Source: Watersipora subatra
Lineage: Eukaryota; Bryozoa; Gymnolaemata; Cheilostomatida; Watersiporidae
Direction of reading: 5' to 3'
Assembly (NCBI RefSeq): GCF_963576615.1
Contig: NC_088717.1
Coordinates: forward strand, 31,557,324-31,621,323
Length of the DNA: 64,000 nt
Shown here piece after piece: positions 1-11,487 of this stretch. Within the stretch, counting starts at the first letter, position 1, and the number at the start of each line of letters is the position of its first letter. The notes under the pieces were generated by a model. It saw only the letters and a program-made list of their open reading frames with translations, was not told the origin of the DNA and did not search any database. The translations under genes and the position numbers were made by a program.

Positions 1-870
1 ATCTGTAAATTTGCTAAGTCCAAGTCATATTGCTAAATATTGACTTTGTAGACCAAATATAATTATGCTAGTACCTCACACTATAAACTTAACTATCATA
101 ACTTCTCAAGGAAAGTCGTGTAATTTAAAGGTAGGTAGCTGTTTCAAGCACAATATATCATCAGAATAGTGACGAGCCACAGAAGGCTCATTCGTTGATG
201 CTAATCGGTAAAGTCACTAATTTGTTGCTTTACATGTAGTTGAAGTATCTGTTTTCTGTACTCATATTTGACTAGTTACTTGATTTGGTCTGAATGTTGT
301 ACTTTTGTTTGTAATCCAACATAACAGTTGGAAGGTTTTGGTATTCAATATTGATGCAGACAAATAAATAAAAGAAGACAACAAACAAAATCGGAGCATG
401 TTTAGCATAAAAAATATTAAGCATGCTGTAATCGCTGAAGCTGTTTAAGATACAGAATACGGAAAAAACTAAAATGGAACAAACTGAAGTAGCTACACGT
501 ATAGAAAAGTAAATGTGAATATAGAGATAGATATCGAGCGATGTAGGCCTATAGAGATATTTGCAAAAACAAATACCAGCATGGAGCAACGTTTAAACCG
601 CTGAAGATATACGCATTACTGCAACAAACTAAACACCAATAATATGAAAGGATCATCACGGAGAAACAATAATTATAGATGGGCCAACAAACAGATTAAT
701 TAGAAACTTCCAGTGGAAGGAATATATCAAAAGAGTTGCCTCAACCTGCCTGCCAAAAAAACTGCTAAAAGAAATTAGAAGCAGTTATATGTACACAGTT
801 CTGCCCATTGCTACCAGACAATACTAAAATAACAGCAATTAGTCATCATTTCTAATCGGTACATTCCTAA
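1..870. other. Intergenic, no recognised feature
   Basis: AT-rich sequence. The short open frames here show no recognisable motif, splice context or repeat. I see nothing to annotate. Confidence 0.5.
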
Positions 871-884
871 GGTGTACCAAAGAA

Positions 885-1905
885 GAGTCTACTCAAATAT
901 CAACCCTCTATATCAGGGGTCAAATTGCCGTATTCGAGGGACATTGCAGCATTGTAAGCATTCTGTTTTATTTTGTTTTGGAGCGGATGCCGTTTATGAT
1001 GATCATGACAGGAGTCATCACGTGATAAAAGCCGGTCACTCTCGCACAAATCACCTGTTGATGAAGGATGCAGTAGTAGTGCAGAAACGTTGGCAAGTCT
1101 GGATCATTCCTGCATTGCGCAATGAAGCCTGCATGTGACCGCAGTGTATATGTCAACTCCCTGCATTGTTGTGTTCAGTGGCAGGAGTTCCAGCAGTTCT
1201 CCTTTTTTTAAAAATCATAAAACATTCGGGTGAATATCATCAGCTGTGTTGGCACTGTCTACCGACTCGTCACATTGGTCTACCTGCTCTGTCAAGTTTT
1301 CAGACAACAGTGACACTCATCTTGCCTTCATATTTGCTCCAAGCTGAACATCGTGGAGCACAGAGATGACTGCAGGACCATGTTTCTCATCCTTGAATAA
1401 TGTATTAGCAACTAGCATCATAGTTTCTTTAAAAATCTCCCCGTTCGAACAGATTCTCTTGTTTTTTATCAAAAAATACGCAGCTCTAAACAAGGCTTCA
1501 GTGGCATTCTGTGATTTTTTCATCAGCTTCGCGGAAAAGTTCCGCTGTTTGTCTAAAGATGTGTTCAATTCATGAGCTTTTTCTGTCCATAATATGTTGC
1601 CAGGTGGATAGTTGAGGTCAATATTTTCAGGCAGGTTTTGAACTGCTTTCTCACATTATGTCGCTTTGGTACTGCAACAGTCATCCCACAAATAAGGCAC
1701 AAACATGTATCTTTAAAGGGCGTAAAAAAGAACTTTTTTCCAACCATCGTTAAAACATGTCCTTTTTCGCTTTTCTGCCATGATTTTACGGCAAAAGCAC
1801 AAACAAGCTAACTCCTCATCACTTTGCTCGATCAATGGATCAGGAAAAGGCGGAGTGGCAGTACTGATCTTTGGCTTAGAAAGACACGAGTCTGGTATCA
1901 AATAT
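885..1905 (-). pseudogene. Decayed hAT transposase (ZBED/GTF2IRD2/EPM2AIP1-like)
   Basis: Consecutive minus-strand fragments in changing frames read in the order of a domesticated-type hAT transposase. The N-terminus (about 1780-1690) has a start-like MAEKRKRTCF and then a BED-type zinc finger with CLICGMTVAVPKRHNV. A middle part (about 1568-1317) contains ALFRAAYFLIKNKRICSNGE, the 'AxYxxAYxIAKxxKPFxxGE' block of this family. A later part (about 1150-970) contains FLHYYCILHQQVICARV, matching the 'LHCIIHQQALC' block. Stops and frameshifts separate the pieces, so it cannot encode a working transposase. The family assignment is by motif memory; no terminal repeats were found. Confidence 0.72.
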
Positions 1906-1910
1906 TTTTT

Positions 1911-3270
1911 ATTGAATTTTTAAATTATTTCTACTTGATTATTTTCATTTTATATAACGTTAAATGTGGCACAATGTGAGCAATAATTTAAAAATATATC
2001 TATAACATTCACACTTGTTTGAAATAAGAGCCGTGCTATTTTTGTAGCATACTTCGTGGGTGCCCAAAAGGATTTTAGGGCGCCTTGTTGCTCTCGGGCG
2101 TTGATGACCCTTGCTTTTTAACATAAAGAATAAAACCTGAGCACTTAAACCTTTTATCTTAGGCTAAGATAGAGACATCTATAAAGAGAACAGCTCCAAT
2201 GATTGAGCCTCTTTTTTCTTCGTCTGCTGAGCTTCATTCTATTCCGTCAGGTGAGACTATTTCAACTGCTAAGGCTTTTTTCATTTCAACTGTTCAGGCT
2301 CCCTGTTTATGGAATGTCATGATTCTCCTTTGACTGCCGAGACTCACAGATGTGCGGGACTAGGCAAAACTTTGCTCAGAAACTATCAACACCTATTCGT
2401 GGATGTAACTTTCACTGGCTATTTTTAGCCTTTCATCATTAGTGTTGTTTTAGAATTTTGTTAGGTGTGTATTTTAATTATTGGGCTTTTAAAATAGAAA
2501 AGTATTTTGGTCCTGTAAATATTGGTATTGCTTGTAATAGCTTGACATCCTCACTAGCGTCTCCTCTAGTAATAACAAAATTATTTCACACAAGATAAGC
2601 AAAAGTGCACAAACTAAACATTGTTAAAATGTAATAAGATGGCAAAGGATATTCAACACTTTAGTATGCGTGTATGCGGACTGTATGCATGTAGCATAAT
2701 TGTGCCCAAACTACACACAACAATAGTCACAGTCCAACGCTTAAAATGCTGAAATGAACTCTTTTTCACTGGTCACTGACAGGCTTTGGCATCACTTCAA
2801 GGACCTTGTCAAGTCCACTGATTTCTCATCACTTATCTACCCATCTCTCATCCCCCCTCTACCCATCCCATCCACTCATCTTTGTCTGGGTAGCGAAAGG
2901 ATTTTCGATTACGTGGGCTCTCTCTAGTCCGACTCAGATAGTTTACGTAGACTATCTTTTCAACTTCAACCACAGCAACGTACCACCTGATACACTAGCT
3001 ATTACATAATTGCTAACTCTCTCTTCAATGATATTTTAATAGTCTGGTGCACTTATTTCCTTCTCATATGTTAATTCAGGAATGACTGATTCGTTTTCAC
3101 TACTGTCACTGATAAGCTCGGGCTTTTTTCGGTTTAGGCTTTGTGGATCTCAGTGGGCTTGTCATGCTTCTCTGTGGTGATCATGTTTGTTCGGGGTGTC
3201 AGTCAATGTCAGGGTTTCACCATGTTTTTTATTCTTTGTTGTTGCTTTTTGGGGTACTGCAAATAATACA
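1911..3270. other. Non-coding stretch
   Basis: No convincing coding exon or repeat was found. A short pyrimidine-rich run with repeated 'ctcatc' and 'catccc' lies near 2815-2880. The first coding exon of UBAC1 could lie anywhere upstream of 8961, but no match to its N-terminus was recognised here. Confidence 0.4.
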
Positions 3271-3274
3271 GCAG

Positions 3275-3461
3275 GCGGTGTATACTGTTTAACGTCATCC
3301 CAAGATGGTCGTAGTGTATACTGTGTAACTTCACTGCGAGATAGTTGTGGTATACACCATGTAACACCACCGCAAGATGCTCGTGGTGTATACTGTCTAA
3401 CTCCACTGCACGATGGTTGGGGTGTACACCGTGTAACATCACCGCAAGATGGTCATGGCTA
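3275..3461. repeat. 36-bp minisatellite, about 5 copies
   Basis: Successive diverged units start with TATACTG or TATACAC at 36-bp spacing (3281, 3317, 3353 and onward), with a conserved 'CAAGATGGTCGT'-like part. The unit is a multiple of three, which explains overlapping open frames on both strands. Those frames are not considered coding. Confidence 0.8.
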
Positions 3462-4248
3462 TTGTTGGCAGGAGTTATGCTTATTGTATGCTTTGCTTTT
3501 TTTGCAATAATTCATTTTATTTTTAAACTGGTGCACAGCCAGTTTCATCCATATTGTATATGCTGCTAGGCAGGAGTTTATATTTTTCAATAACTTTTGT
3601 TAGACTATTAAAAGATTTATCCTTTTACGGTTGTTTTGTTAAATGCCTATGTTCAAGCAGCTGAACTGGCCTCTAGAGTACGAAGAGATGAGCGCTGATA
3701 TTCTTTGAATGAGGAATACTAGTCATAGCATGTTATACGCATTATTTCCCAAGATTATCGTTTCAAATTGGTATGAGATGTATTGAAATTTTGAAATAGT
3801 CAACATAAAATCTCTCTGTGAATGCTGTTATTTGATTGGCTACTTTCATTTCTAACTGAAGAAAAAAAATTTTTGATACATTATCGTCGTAGCTTATCTT
3901 AAGATTACTGTCAAGCTTATTTTTTGTTATGTACTTTGTCAATGTCATTTAACCTACACTACTGTTGCTCCGCAGCGTGTACTTTTACCTTGTTATTAAT
4001 GATATCATCATACCCAGCTTCTAACTTTCCATTACTTGCATCTCTATTTGTTTTCATCTTGGTGATTTCTAACCATTGTGATGTAATGTAGAAGTTCTGT
4101 ATGAAATATAAAATCTTGCACAAAATAAATATGCATGCATGTGTGTAGACGGTAAAATATATATGCATACTCTGTCTAGCATTCACTTGCCCGAGCACAT
4201 ATAGGATGCATCTATTGTAGTTGATGCATCTAATATTACGCATGACAA

Positions 4249-4990
4249 GCATGTAAAACCTCTATTTAAATGGCACATCCATTTGAACAACACCTTTATT
4301 TGACCGCAATTATGAAAGAAGAGTTGAAAAATAAAGCGCCACCCTCTATTTGAACGCCACCTCCATTTGACCGCCACTTTGACTACCTTTGATTTTTATG
4401 AACCCATAATATCAAGTGATCAGTAAAAGTGTCCACAAAATCGTATTAATAGTGAATCGTTTACATCAATAACAATCAATTATCTTGTTGTATAACTCCA
4501 GAGCTTTTCGCTTTTTTCGTTAAAACTTTGAAAGCAACACCATCGAAATAATTAACAACAATCTCAGGCTGATAGTAGTTCTTTGTTTAATGCGGTCTTG
4601 AGACTTCGAAGTACAAGTATTTAAAAAACGGTTTATATTTATGATGGTAAATGAGTGACTAGACGAATGACTAGCTTTAGGACCAAAGGTTACGTTTATC
4701 GAGCAAAACTTTCATGCGTTGCATATGTGCTAAATGCATTGCGTAAAAGTTTTACTCTGCCAAAAAATTGTTTGGACACAAAGTTTGACTAGTTCAGCAG
4801 TGCAGAAGAAAAGTTGAGGTCAGAAGACATTGTGGAGGATATTGAACAACCGGAAGATGTTCGTTCCATTGAACGCTACAATCAGAACGCAGCTATCCCA
4901 GCAAACGATGCAAATATTTTGGCTGCATGTAATAAAGCATGGGTAGTTTATGTCACTTGTTCATGAATATGTATATTTGTAGCATTTGAT
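4249..4990. mobile_element. Possible decayed pogo/Tigger-like DNA transposon
   Basis: The left part (4251-4385) has repeated short motifs such as 'CCTCTATTTAAATGGCAC', 'CTCTATTTGAACGCCACC' and 'CCATTTGACCGCC', a pattern I associate with subterminal repeats of pogo-like elements. About 400 bp later, 4802-4960 holds a short acidic open frame (SEDIVEDIEQPEDVRSIE, then ILAACNKAW) that resembles the acidic C-terminus of such transposases. There is a stop just before it. No terminal inverted repeat pair was established, so this is tentative. Confidence 0.35.
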
Positions 4991-5644
4991 AGATTATTAT
5001 TATATACCTTATAAATTTGCAGATTTATAGTATGCTGTACGTAAAAATTACGGGAAAATTGCGTCAAATTAGATTGTGACTTAATTTGATTATTGTTGGT
5101 TCAGATTATCGTTGGTTTAGTGAATGAGCTAATCTATAAGCAATACCGATATTTACCAGTAAAGAATACTATTTTTATCTTCAATAAGCACACTTTAAAC
5201 ATAAAAACTAACAAATCTTTAAAACAATAACAGTGGCAAAACTTTAAAATAACCAATAAAAATTGCGCCCTCACGCGAACAGTTGTCCATGCTCTTTCAC
5301 TCAGTCTTCTATGTCTACGAGTCTCAACATGCCAGAGAAAATGAAGCTCAACAGTTGAAAGAGAAAAAACAGAGTCGCTGGGTTTGTTCTCTTTTATTCT
5401 CAGTTAGCCTCTCAGAAGATGTTTAGGGGCTCAGGTTCTGTTCTTCATGTTGTAAAGGTTCAGTGTCTGAATGAGATTGTTTTGAGTATGTCATGGAACT
5501 GCTCACTGGTTAGCAATGATGGATAACTGCAGTTATTTTGTTGTGTGGTAGACATTGGCGGAGCAGTGTATGTGTCATAGCCACTAATTTCCCTTGGTAG
5601 TTTCTGACCTACTGGTTGATGCGTCTTTAATCGATCTTTCTTTT

Positions 5645-6156
5645 AGTGGTTGTCTGATCCACTAGTTGATGCATTTAGTGGTTGTCTGATCCACTAGTTG
5701 ATGCATTTAGTGGTTGTCTGATCCACTAGTTGATGCATTTAGTGGTTGTCTGAGCCACTAGTTGATGCATTTAGTGGTTGTCTGATCCACTAGTCGATGC
5801 ATTTAGTGGTTGTCTGATCCACTAGTTGATGCATTTAGTGGTTGTCTGATTCACTAGTCGATGCATTTAGTGGTTGTCTGATCCACTAGTTGATGCATCT
5901 AGTGGTTGTCTGATCCACTAGTTAATGCATTTAGTGGTTGTCTGATCCACTAGTCAATGCATTTAGTGGTTGTCTGATCCACTAGTTGATGCATTTAGTG
6001 GTTGTCTGATCCACTAGTTGATGCATTTAGTGGTTGTCTGATCCACTAGTTGATGCATTTAGTGGTTGTCTGGTCCACTAGTTGATGCATTTAGTGGTTG
6101 TCTGATCCACTAGTTGATGCATTTAGTGGTTGTCTGATCCACTAGTTGATGCATTT
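5645..6156. repeat. 32-bp minisatellite, 16 copies
   Basis: Exactly sixteen 32-bp units with core 'AGTGGTTGTCTGATCCACTA' and a 'GTTGATGCATTT' tail. Each unit carries a small inverted repeat (AGTGG...CCACT). Only a few point differences separate the units (CTAGTTG/CTAGTCG, GATCC/GAGCC/GATTC). Confidence 0.95.
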
Positions 6157-6159
6157 TCC

Positions 6160-7390
6160 TTGTTGGGTTTTCTAAGGATCCTTTGATGTACCAGATGTTT
6201 TGCTGGTCGAACATGTTTCATACATTTGGCGCTGTGGCTCTCGTCCTTTTTGGTATCTGGTACCGCTAATAACTCCATACAACGCTATTCTTGCTATGGC
6301 TTTGCTTTTTAATGGCTTTTTGTTAGTTTTAAGTTTCCTTAGAATAGCCATAGTTGGGCAGGCAGGTAACGACAGACGACAGGTGACACACTTTGAAATT
6401 TATATATCTATAAATATGACAAGCAAAGAAAAGTATACAAATTATTCAATCGAGTTTTTTTGTTGTAAATAAGTGACAGTCAACAATTTTAATATCTATT
6501 CTAGCCTCTTATGTTAAAGGTATCTTTATTACACCCTATTTAGTTACCTATGATTACTGTGTGCTTTACTATTGCTAGCTTTATTACTGTCATTTACTCC
6601 CTTTGTACAGCTGGAAAAATACTTAGCATAATTACGACTGTAGTCTTTGAAGCTGTCGCTTTAAAGCTGTTTTGAAACAGCTTCAAATAAAATGTTTAAC
6701 TACACTCTCAGACCTGCACTTTGTGTTGTTGACAGGATGTAGTGTTTCGCTGTCAGTAAGACATTGATGAAGTCTCACCATTTTTATATTTTCCTATCTA
6801 TTCTTTTCACATCAAGTATCACCAAATTAAAAACAATGTATAATTAAATATATTCTCATTAATAACAATGGAGAACTTGCGTGTCATAAATGATTTGAAT
6901 TGGCTTAAATAGTTCTATAATGCTAGTGCTTTATATAGTTATCAATTAAAGCAGACGTTCCTATAACATAAATTTTCTCGGGACAAATTATTTACGGTGT
7001 AGGAGCGCCTTCTTTAATTTAAGATTAATATATAGACTGCTATATTAAATTAATAAATGAATATTGATATTTTAATGTACATAGAATAATTTATTAATGT
7101 AAAGTACATGTATTAATAATGTTGTAAATACCAGTTGCTGGCTCTGCAGATACATGGGTCTAGGAAAGCTTCTCACAATACATACAGTACATGTAGTTAC
7201 AGCGCAAAAGCGGTGATTCTTGAAAGCGGTTTATCATATCAATCAAAGGGTTTTGTGCAGCGGTTTCTATAGTCCAACATACGGCATTTGCTCAATTGAA
7301 GGCTAGGAAATTTGTCTCCAACTGTATATCATTGTAGTACTCCAAATAAGTAAAAATGATAGTTGTATATAAGGTCATGACAGTATTATA
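6160..7390. other. AT-rich non-coding stretch
   Basis: No exon with coding character or splice context, and no tandem array. AT richness increases between 6830 and 7120. Confidence 0.45.
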
Positions 7391-7394
7391 GTAA

Positions 7395-7987
7395 TCTGTA
7401 TATATTTTTCAAAGTATGTGGATCTGTCTGTCTGCATTCTGGCTATAGCTATTAAAATATTGATATTAAAATTCTACGTTTGGATGGATTTGAACTCCAA
7501 CCAAGTTTCTTATCCGGGCACTCTACCACTGAGCTAGAACGGCATATTGGTCAAAGATGTTTTCATATACCGCATACCCCATGCGCATGCTAATTATTTT
7601 AGCAATTCGCCCACATGTTACGATGCCCCTGTTAAGAAATATTTTTCATAAGCTTCAATTACTATATCCAGGGTCAAGGCCAATTCTTCTCACATGGTCA
7701 ATTATATCGTCTCGGATGGTCATATTCAAAGTTTTGATGGATAGCTTCTGGTGGAACTGTAACCTTTTTTATACACACACACTTCTATGCAAGAATTGTT
7801 ATTATTATTTCTACATATTCAGGATATTTATTTTGTTTTAAGTACTTGCTGTACTTAAAAGGTTAATGTACATGTAAGTTTGAAAGTTACAGTTGTTTGA
7901 CAAAGTTTGAAAACCTTAGCAGTTGTTTGTATTTTCTCTTTTAATTTATTTCAACTTCACAAAACAGTTCTCTTATATGTAATTTGA
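7395..7987. repeat. Dispersed repeat with tRNA-like segment
   Basis: The left edge resembles other copies in this window ('TTTTTCAAAGTATGTGG', then 'GCATTCTGGCTATAGCTATT'). The right part (7879-7987) is alignable to 33188-33300, sharing 'TTACAGTTGTTTGACAA' and 'TGTAATTTGAAAGTT'-type blocks. A tRNA-like head lies inside on the minus strand. The copy runs directly into a 15-bp minisatellite where the sister copy continues with unique sequence. Confidence 0.6.
7478..7543 (-). repeat. tRNA-like SINE head
   Basis: Read on the minus strand, an A-box-like 'TAGCTCAGTGGTAGAGTG' is followed about 35 bp later by a B-box-like 'GGAGTTCAAATCC'. The arms pair too poorly for a functional tRNA gene, so this is treated as the pol III promoter region of a tRNA-derived SINE. 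Confidence 0.6.
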
Positions 7988-8802
7988 AAGTTCCTGTACC
8001 ATTAGTTTCTGCACCGTTAGTTCCTGTACCATTAGTTCCGGTACCGCTAGTTCTTGTACCGCTAGTTCTTGCACCGTTAGTTCCGGTACCGCTAGTTCTT
8101 GTACCGCTAGTTCTTGCACTGTTAGTTCCTGCACCTCTAGTTCTTGTACCGCTAGTTCTTGCACCGTTAGTTCCTGCACCGCTAGTTCCTGTACCGCTAG
8201 TTCTTGTACCGCTAGTTCTTGCACTGTTAGTTCCTGCACCGCTAGTTCTTGTACCGCTAGTTCTTGCACCGTTAGTTCCTGCACCGCTAGTTCCTGTACC
8301 GCTAGTTCCTGTACCGCTAGTTCCTGCACCGTTAGTTTCTGCACCGCTAGTTCCTGTACCGCTAGTTCTTGTACCGCTAGTTCCTGCACCGCTAGTTCCT
8401 GTAGCGCTAGTTCCTGTACCGCTAGTTCCTGCACCGCTAGTTCCTGTACCGCTAGTTCCTGTACCGCTAGTTCCTGTACCGCTAGTTCCTGTACCGCTAG
8501 TTCCTGCACCGCTAGTTCCTGTACCGCTAGTTCTTGTACCGCTAGTTCTTGTACCGCTAGTTCTTGCACCGTTAGTTCCTGCACCGCTAGTTCCTGTACC
8601 GCTAGTTCTTGTACCGCTAGTTCTTGCACTGTTAGTTCCTGCACCGCTAGTTCTTGCACCGTTAGTTCCTGCACCGCTAGTTCCTGTACCGCTAGTTCCT
8701 GTACCGCTAGTTCCTGCACCGCTAGTTCCTGTACCGCTAGTTCCTGCACCATTAGTTCCTGCACCGCTAGTTTCTGCACCGCTAGTTTCTGCACCGCTAG
8801 CT
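7988..8802. repeat. 15-bp minisatellite, about 54 copies
   Basis: Units of 'CCTGTACCGCTAGTT' with interchangeable CCT/CTT, GTA/GCA and GCT/GTT positions, arranged in partly higher-order blocks. Because 15 is divisible by three, both strands give long degenerate frames (VPLVP and VQELA repeats). These are by-products, not genes. The array lies just upstream of the first detected UBAC1 exon. Confidence 0.95.
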
Positions 8803-8960
8803 TGGCGTATTGTTTTATATCGAGTCTTATTTCAAGGATCTGCTGGTGAAAGTTTATTTTTTGTTTTAAAAAAAGTACTTGCTGCTAGAAATTACCCTCA
8901 AAGTTAAGCTTGCTGTACATGGAGAGAGGTATGCTTGATCTTTCATACTGTATTATTTAG

Positions 8961-9134
8961 GTTGAGTCAACAGCTGGAGTACATTTTATAAAACGGCAGG
9001 CTGTGGAATCTTTATACGCTGCGGAATGTGCTGGACAAGAGCCGCAAGCAGTTAAAAAGGCACTGTACTTCAAATTAATTCACCCAGCAACTGTTAGCAC
9101 CTTGAGAGATGAGGCGACGCTGTTTGATGAACAG
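8961..9134 (+). CDS. UBAC1: UBAC1 exon A (end of ubiquitin-like region)
   Basis: Flanked by 'TATTATTTAG' acceptor and 'CAG|GTAAAT' donor; 58 codons in phase 0. It encodes a stretch with ESLYAAECAGQ and FKLIHPATVSTLRDEATL, aligning with the vertebrate segment containing HKLIHAASERVLSDARTIL. It opens in mid-domain, so at least one upstream coding exon is missing from my model. Confidence 0.85.
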
Positions 9135-11351
9135 GTAAATGCAAACGCGATGAAGGTGGGTGATTAGGTTTTTGCTGCCGTGGCTCTTGCTGCCGTGGCT
9201 CTTGCTGCCGTGGCTCTTGCTGCCGTGGCTCTTGCTGCCGTGGCTCTTGCTGCCGTGGCTCTTGCTGCCGTGGCTCTTGCTGCCGTGGCTCTTGCTGCCG
9301 TGGCTCTTGCTGCCGTGGCTCTTGCTGCCGTGGCTCTTGCTGCCGTGGCTCTTGCTGCCGTGGCTCTTGCTGCCGTGGCTCTTGCTGCCGTGGCTCTTGC
9401 TGCCGTGGCTCTTGCTGCCGTGGCTCTTGCTGCCGTGGCTCTTGCTGCCGTGGCTCTTGCTGCCGTGGCTCTTGCTGCCGTGGCTCTTGCTGCCGTGGCT
9501 CTTGCTGCCGTGGCTCTTGCTGCCGTGGCTCTTGCTGCCGTGGCTCTTGCTGCCGTGGCTCTTGCTGCCGTGGCTCTTGCTGCCGTGGCTCTTGCTGCCG
9601 TGGCTCTTGCTGCCGTGGCTCTTGCTGCCGTGGCTCTTGCTGCCGTGGCTCTTGCTGCCGTGGCTCTTGCTGCCGTGGCTCTTGCTGCCGTGGCTCTTGC
9701 TGCCGTGGCTCTTGCTGCCGTGGCTCTTGCTGCCGTGGCTCTTGCTGCCGTGGCTCTTGCTGCCGTGGCTCTTGCTGCCGTGGCTCTTGCTGCCGTGGCT
9801 CTTGCTGCCGTGGCTCTTGCTGCCGTGGCTCTTGCTGCCGTGGCTCTTGCTGCCGTGGCTCTTGCTGCCGTGGCTCTTGCTGCCGTGGCTCTTGCTGCCG
9901 TGGCTCTTGCTGCCGTGGCTCTTGCTGCCGTGGCTCTTGCTGCCGTGGCTCTTGCTGCCGTGGCTCTTGCTGCCGTGGCTCTTGCTGCCGTGGCTCTTGC
10001 TGCCGTGGCTCTTGCTGCCGTGGCTCTTGCTGCCGTGGCTCTTGCTGCTGTGGCTGTAGCATAACATTTGACTGACCTCCCAACTACTCTTCCATCCTTT
10101 TGTCAGATCATTTACAGGAACCCTGGAAGCTTATGAGTAGGTGTTATTAGCAAACAGTACTTGCGGTGTCTAATGTACTTTATAGATATGCCTTGTACTT
10201 TTTGGATCTACTTACTAGGGAATCGCTTGCAATGCCAGAACCTGCCATTGGTTGTCATAAACATTTTGCCGCATTGCTTAGTTATGTCATCTTGGCAATA
10301 ATTCAACGACTGTATTTAACCCGTGTGGCGCGACGACTGCGTGACACTTGTCATGAGGTGTTATGAACAATGGGAAACAATGTTATGCGAATGTTGGTAG
10401 CAATGCATGGCATAAGTTAGCAGGTGCCATTAGCTACTAGCAATGGGCTGCTTTGGTCAGTAAGAGTTAGTAGGATGGGCCAGAATGGGCACAAAGGTCA
10501 CACATCAGTGAGTCCTACCGGTAATGTAGGACATTATTCAACAACAGCTAATGTGGGATTTATATCCATCTTTTTTAAATGTCATGTTGATTGGAGTTAT
10601 CACCTCTATTGGAGTTGTGTCTGTTAGAAATGTTTTTGGAGTTATCCTGTCTATTGGAGTTATCACGTACATTAAAGTTGTCACATCAATTGGAGCTGTC
10701 ACATGTATTGGAGTTGTCACATCTATTGAAGTTGTCACATGTTTTGGAATTGTGACATCGATTAGAGTTAGCGTTTTCAGTAGGTATAACAACCTTGCCC
10801 ACAAGTCTTTCTAGACCGTGGGCTAGATTAACTCGGTTCTCTGTGTCATTGCACCAAGCAGTAGTAGTGATTGACTAGTGTGACCTCTTTTATACCCATC
10901 TTTGCTATTAGCTCGTCCCAAGTTATTTCCGTTTTTCAAATCAGATGATCAATCTATGGTTAACAGCCAATTATGGTTAAGACCAAAGAGATCTACCATA
11001 TAGAGACGAAAGCTCTGGTTCTCTGTCTGTTTGTCTGACCAGAAAACTTACTTCGCGATAAACTCTTAAACTGCTTCTTTCCTCCAATGGAAATTTATTC
11101 AATTAGTTTCCCGAGTTGAGGTTATTTTGGCTCGTTGTCTATTACAATGTCTCTGCTCAGCTGTTTCGCTATTCAACTAAATACGATGAATAAGACTTGT
11201 GTTAAACACTACATTGCGTCATGTTTGAAGATACACATCATATAATTATATATGGTGTATGTATATGTATGTATATATATAGAATACTTATATGCCTAGA
11301 ATATATCTATTATAACTGTGTCCTTAGGTGTATTCTAGGTATCTGTGTATG

Positions 11352-11399
<48 letters not shown>

Positions 11400-11443
11400 A
11401 TATTAGCCTGTCTTGACAAGCTGTTGTTTTTTGACAAGTCCCG

Positions 11444-11487
<44 letters not shown>

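Noticed and set aside
7973-8907. VPLVP and VQELA repeat proteins
   Set aside because: 15-bp minisatellite read on both strands. The frame does not continue into the UBAC1 exon.
1911-8960. First coding exon of UBAC1
   Set aside because: I looked for an ATG exon matching the vertebrate N-terminus with a donor in phase 0 and could not support any candidate. It may lie upstream of the window.
9075-10083. Several 294-330-codon frames (SKSHG, QQEPR, LLPWL, ALAAV repeats)
   Set aside because: All are readings of one homogeneous 15-bp array in an intron of UBAC1.
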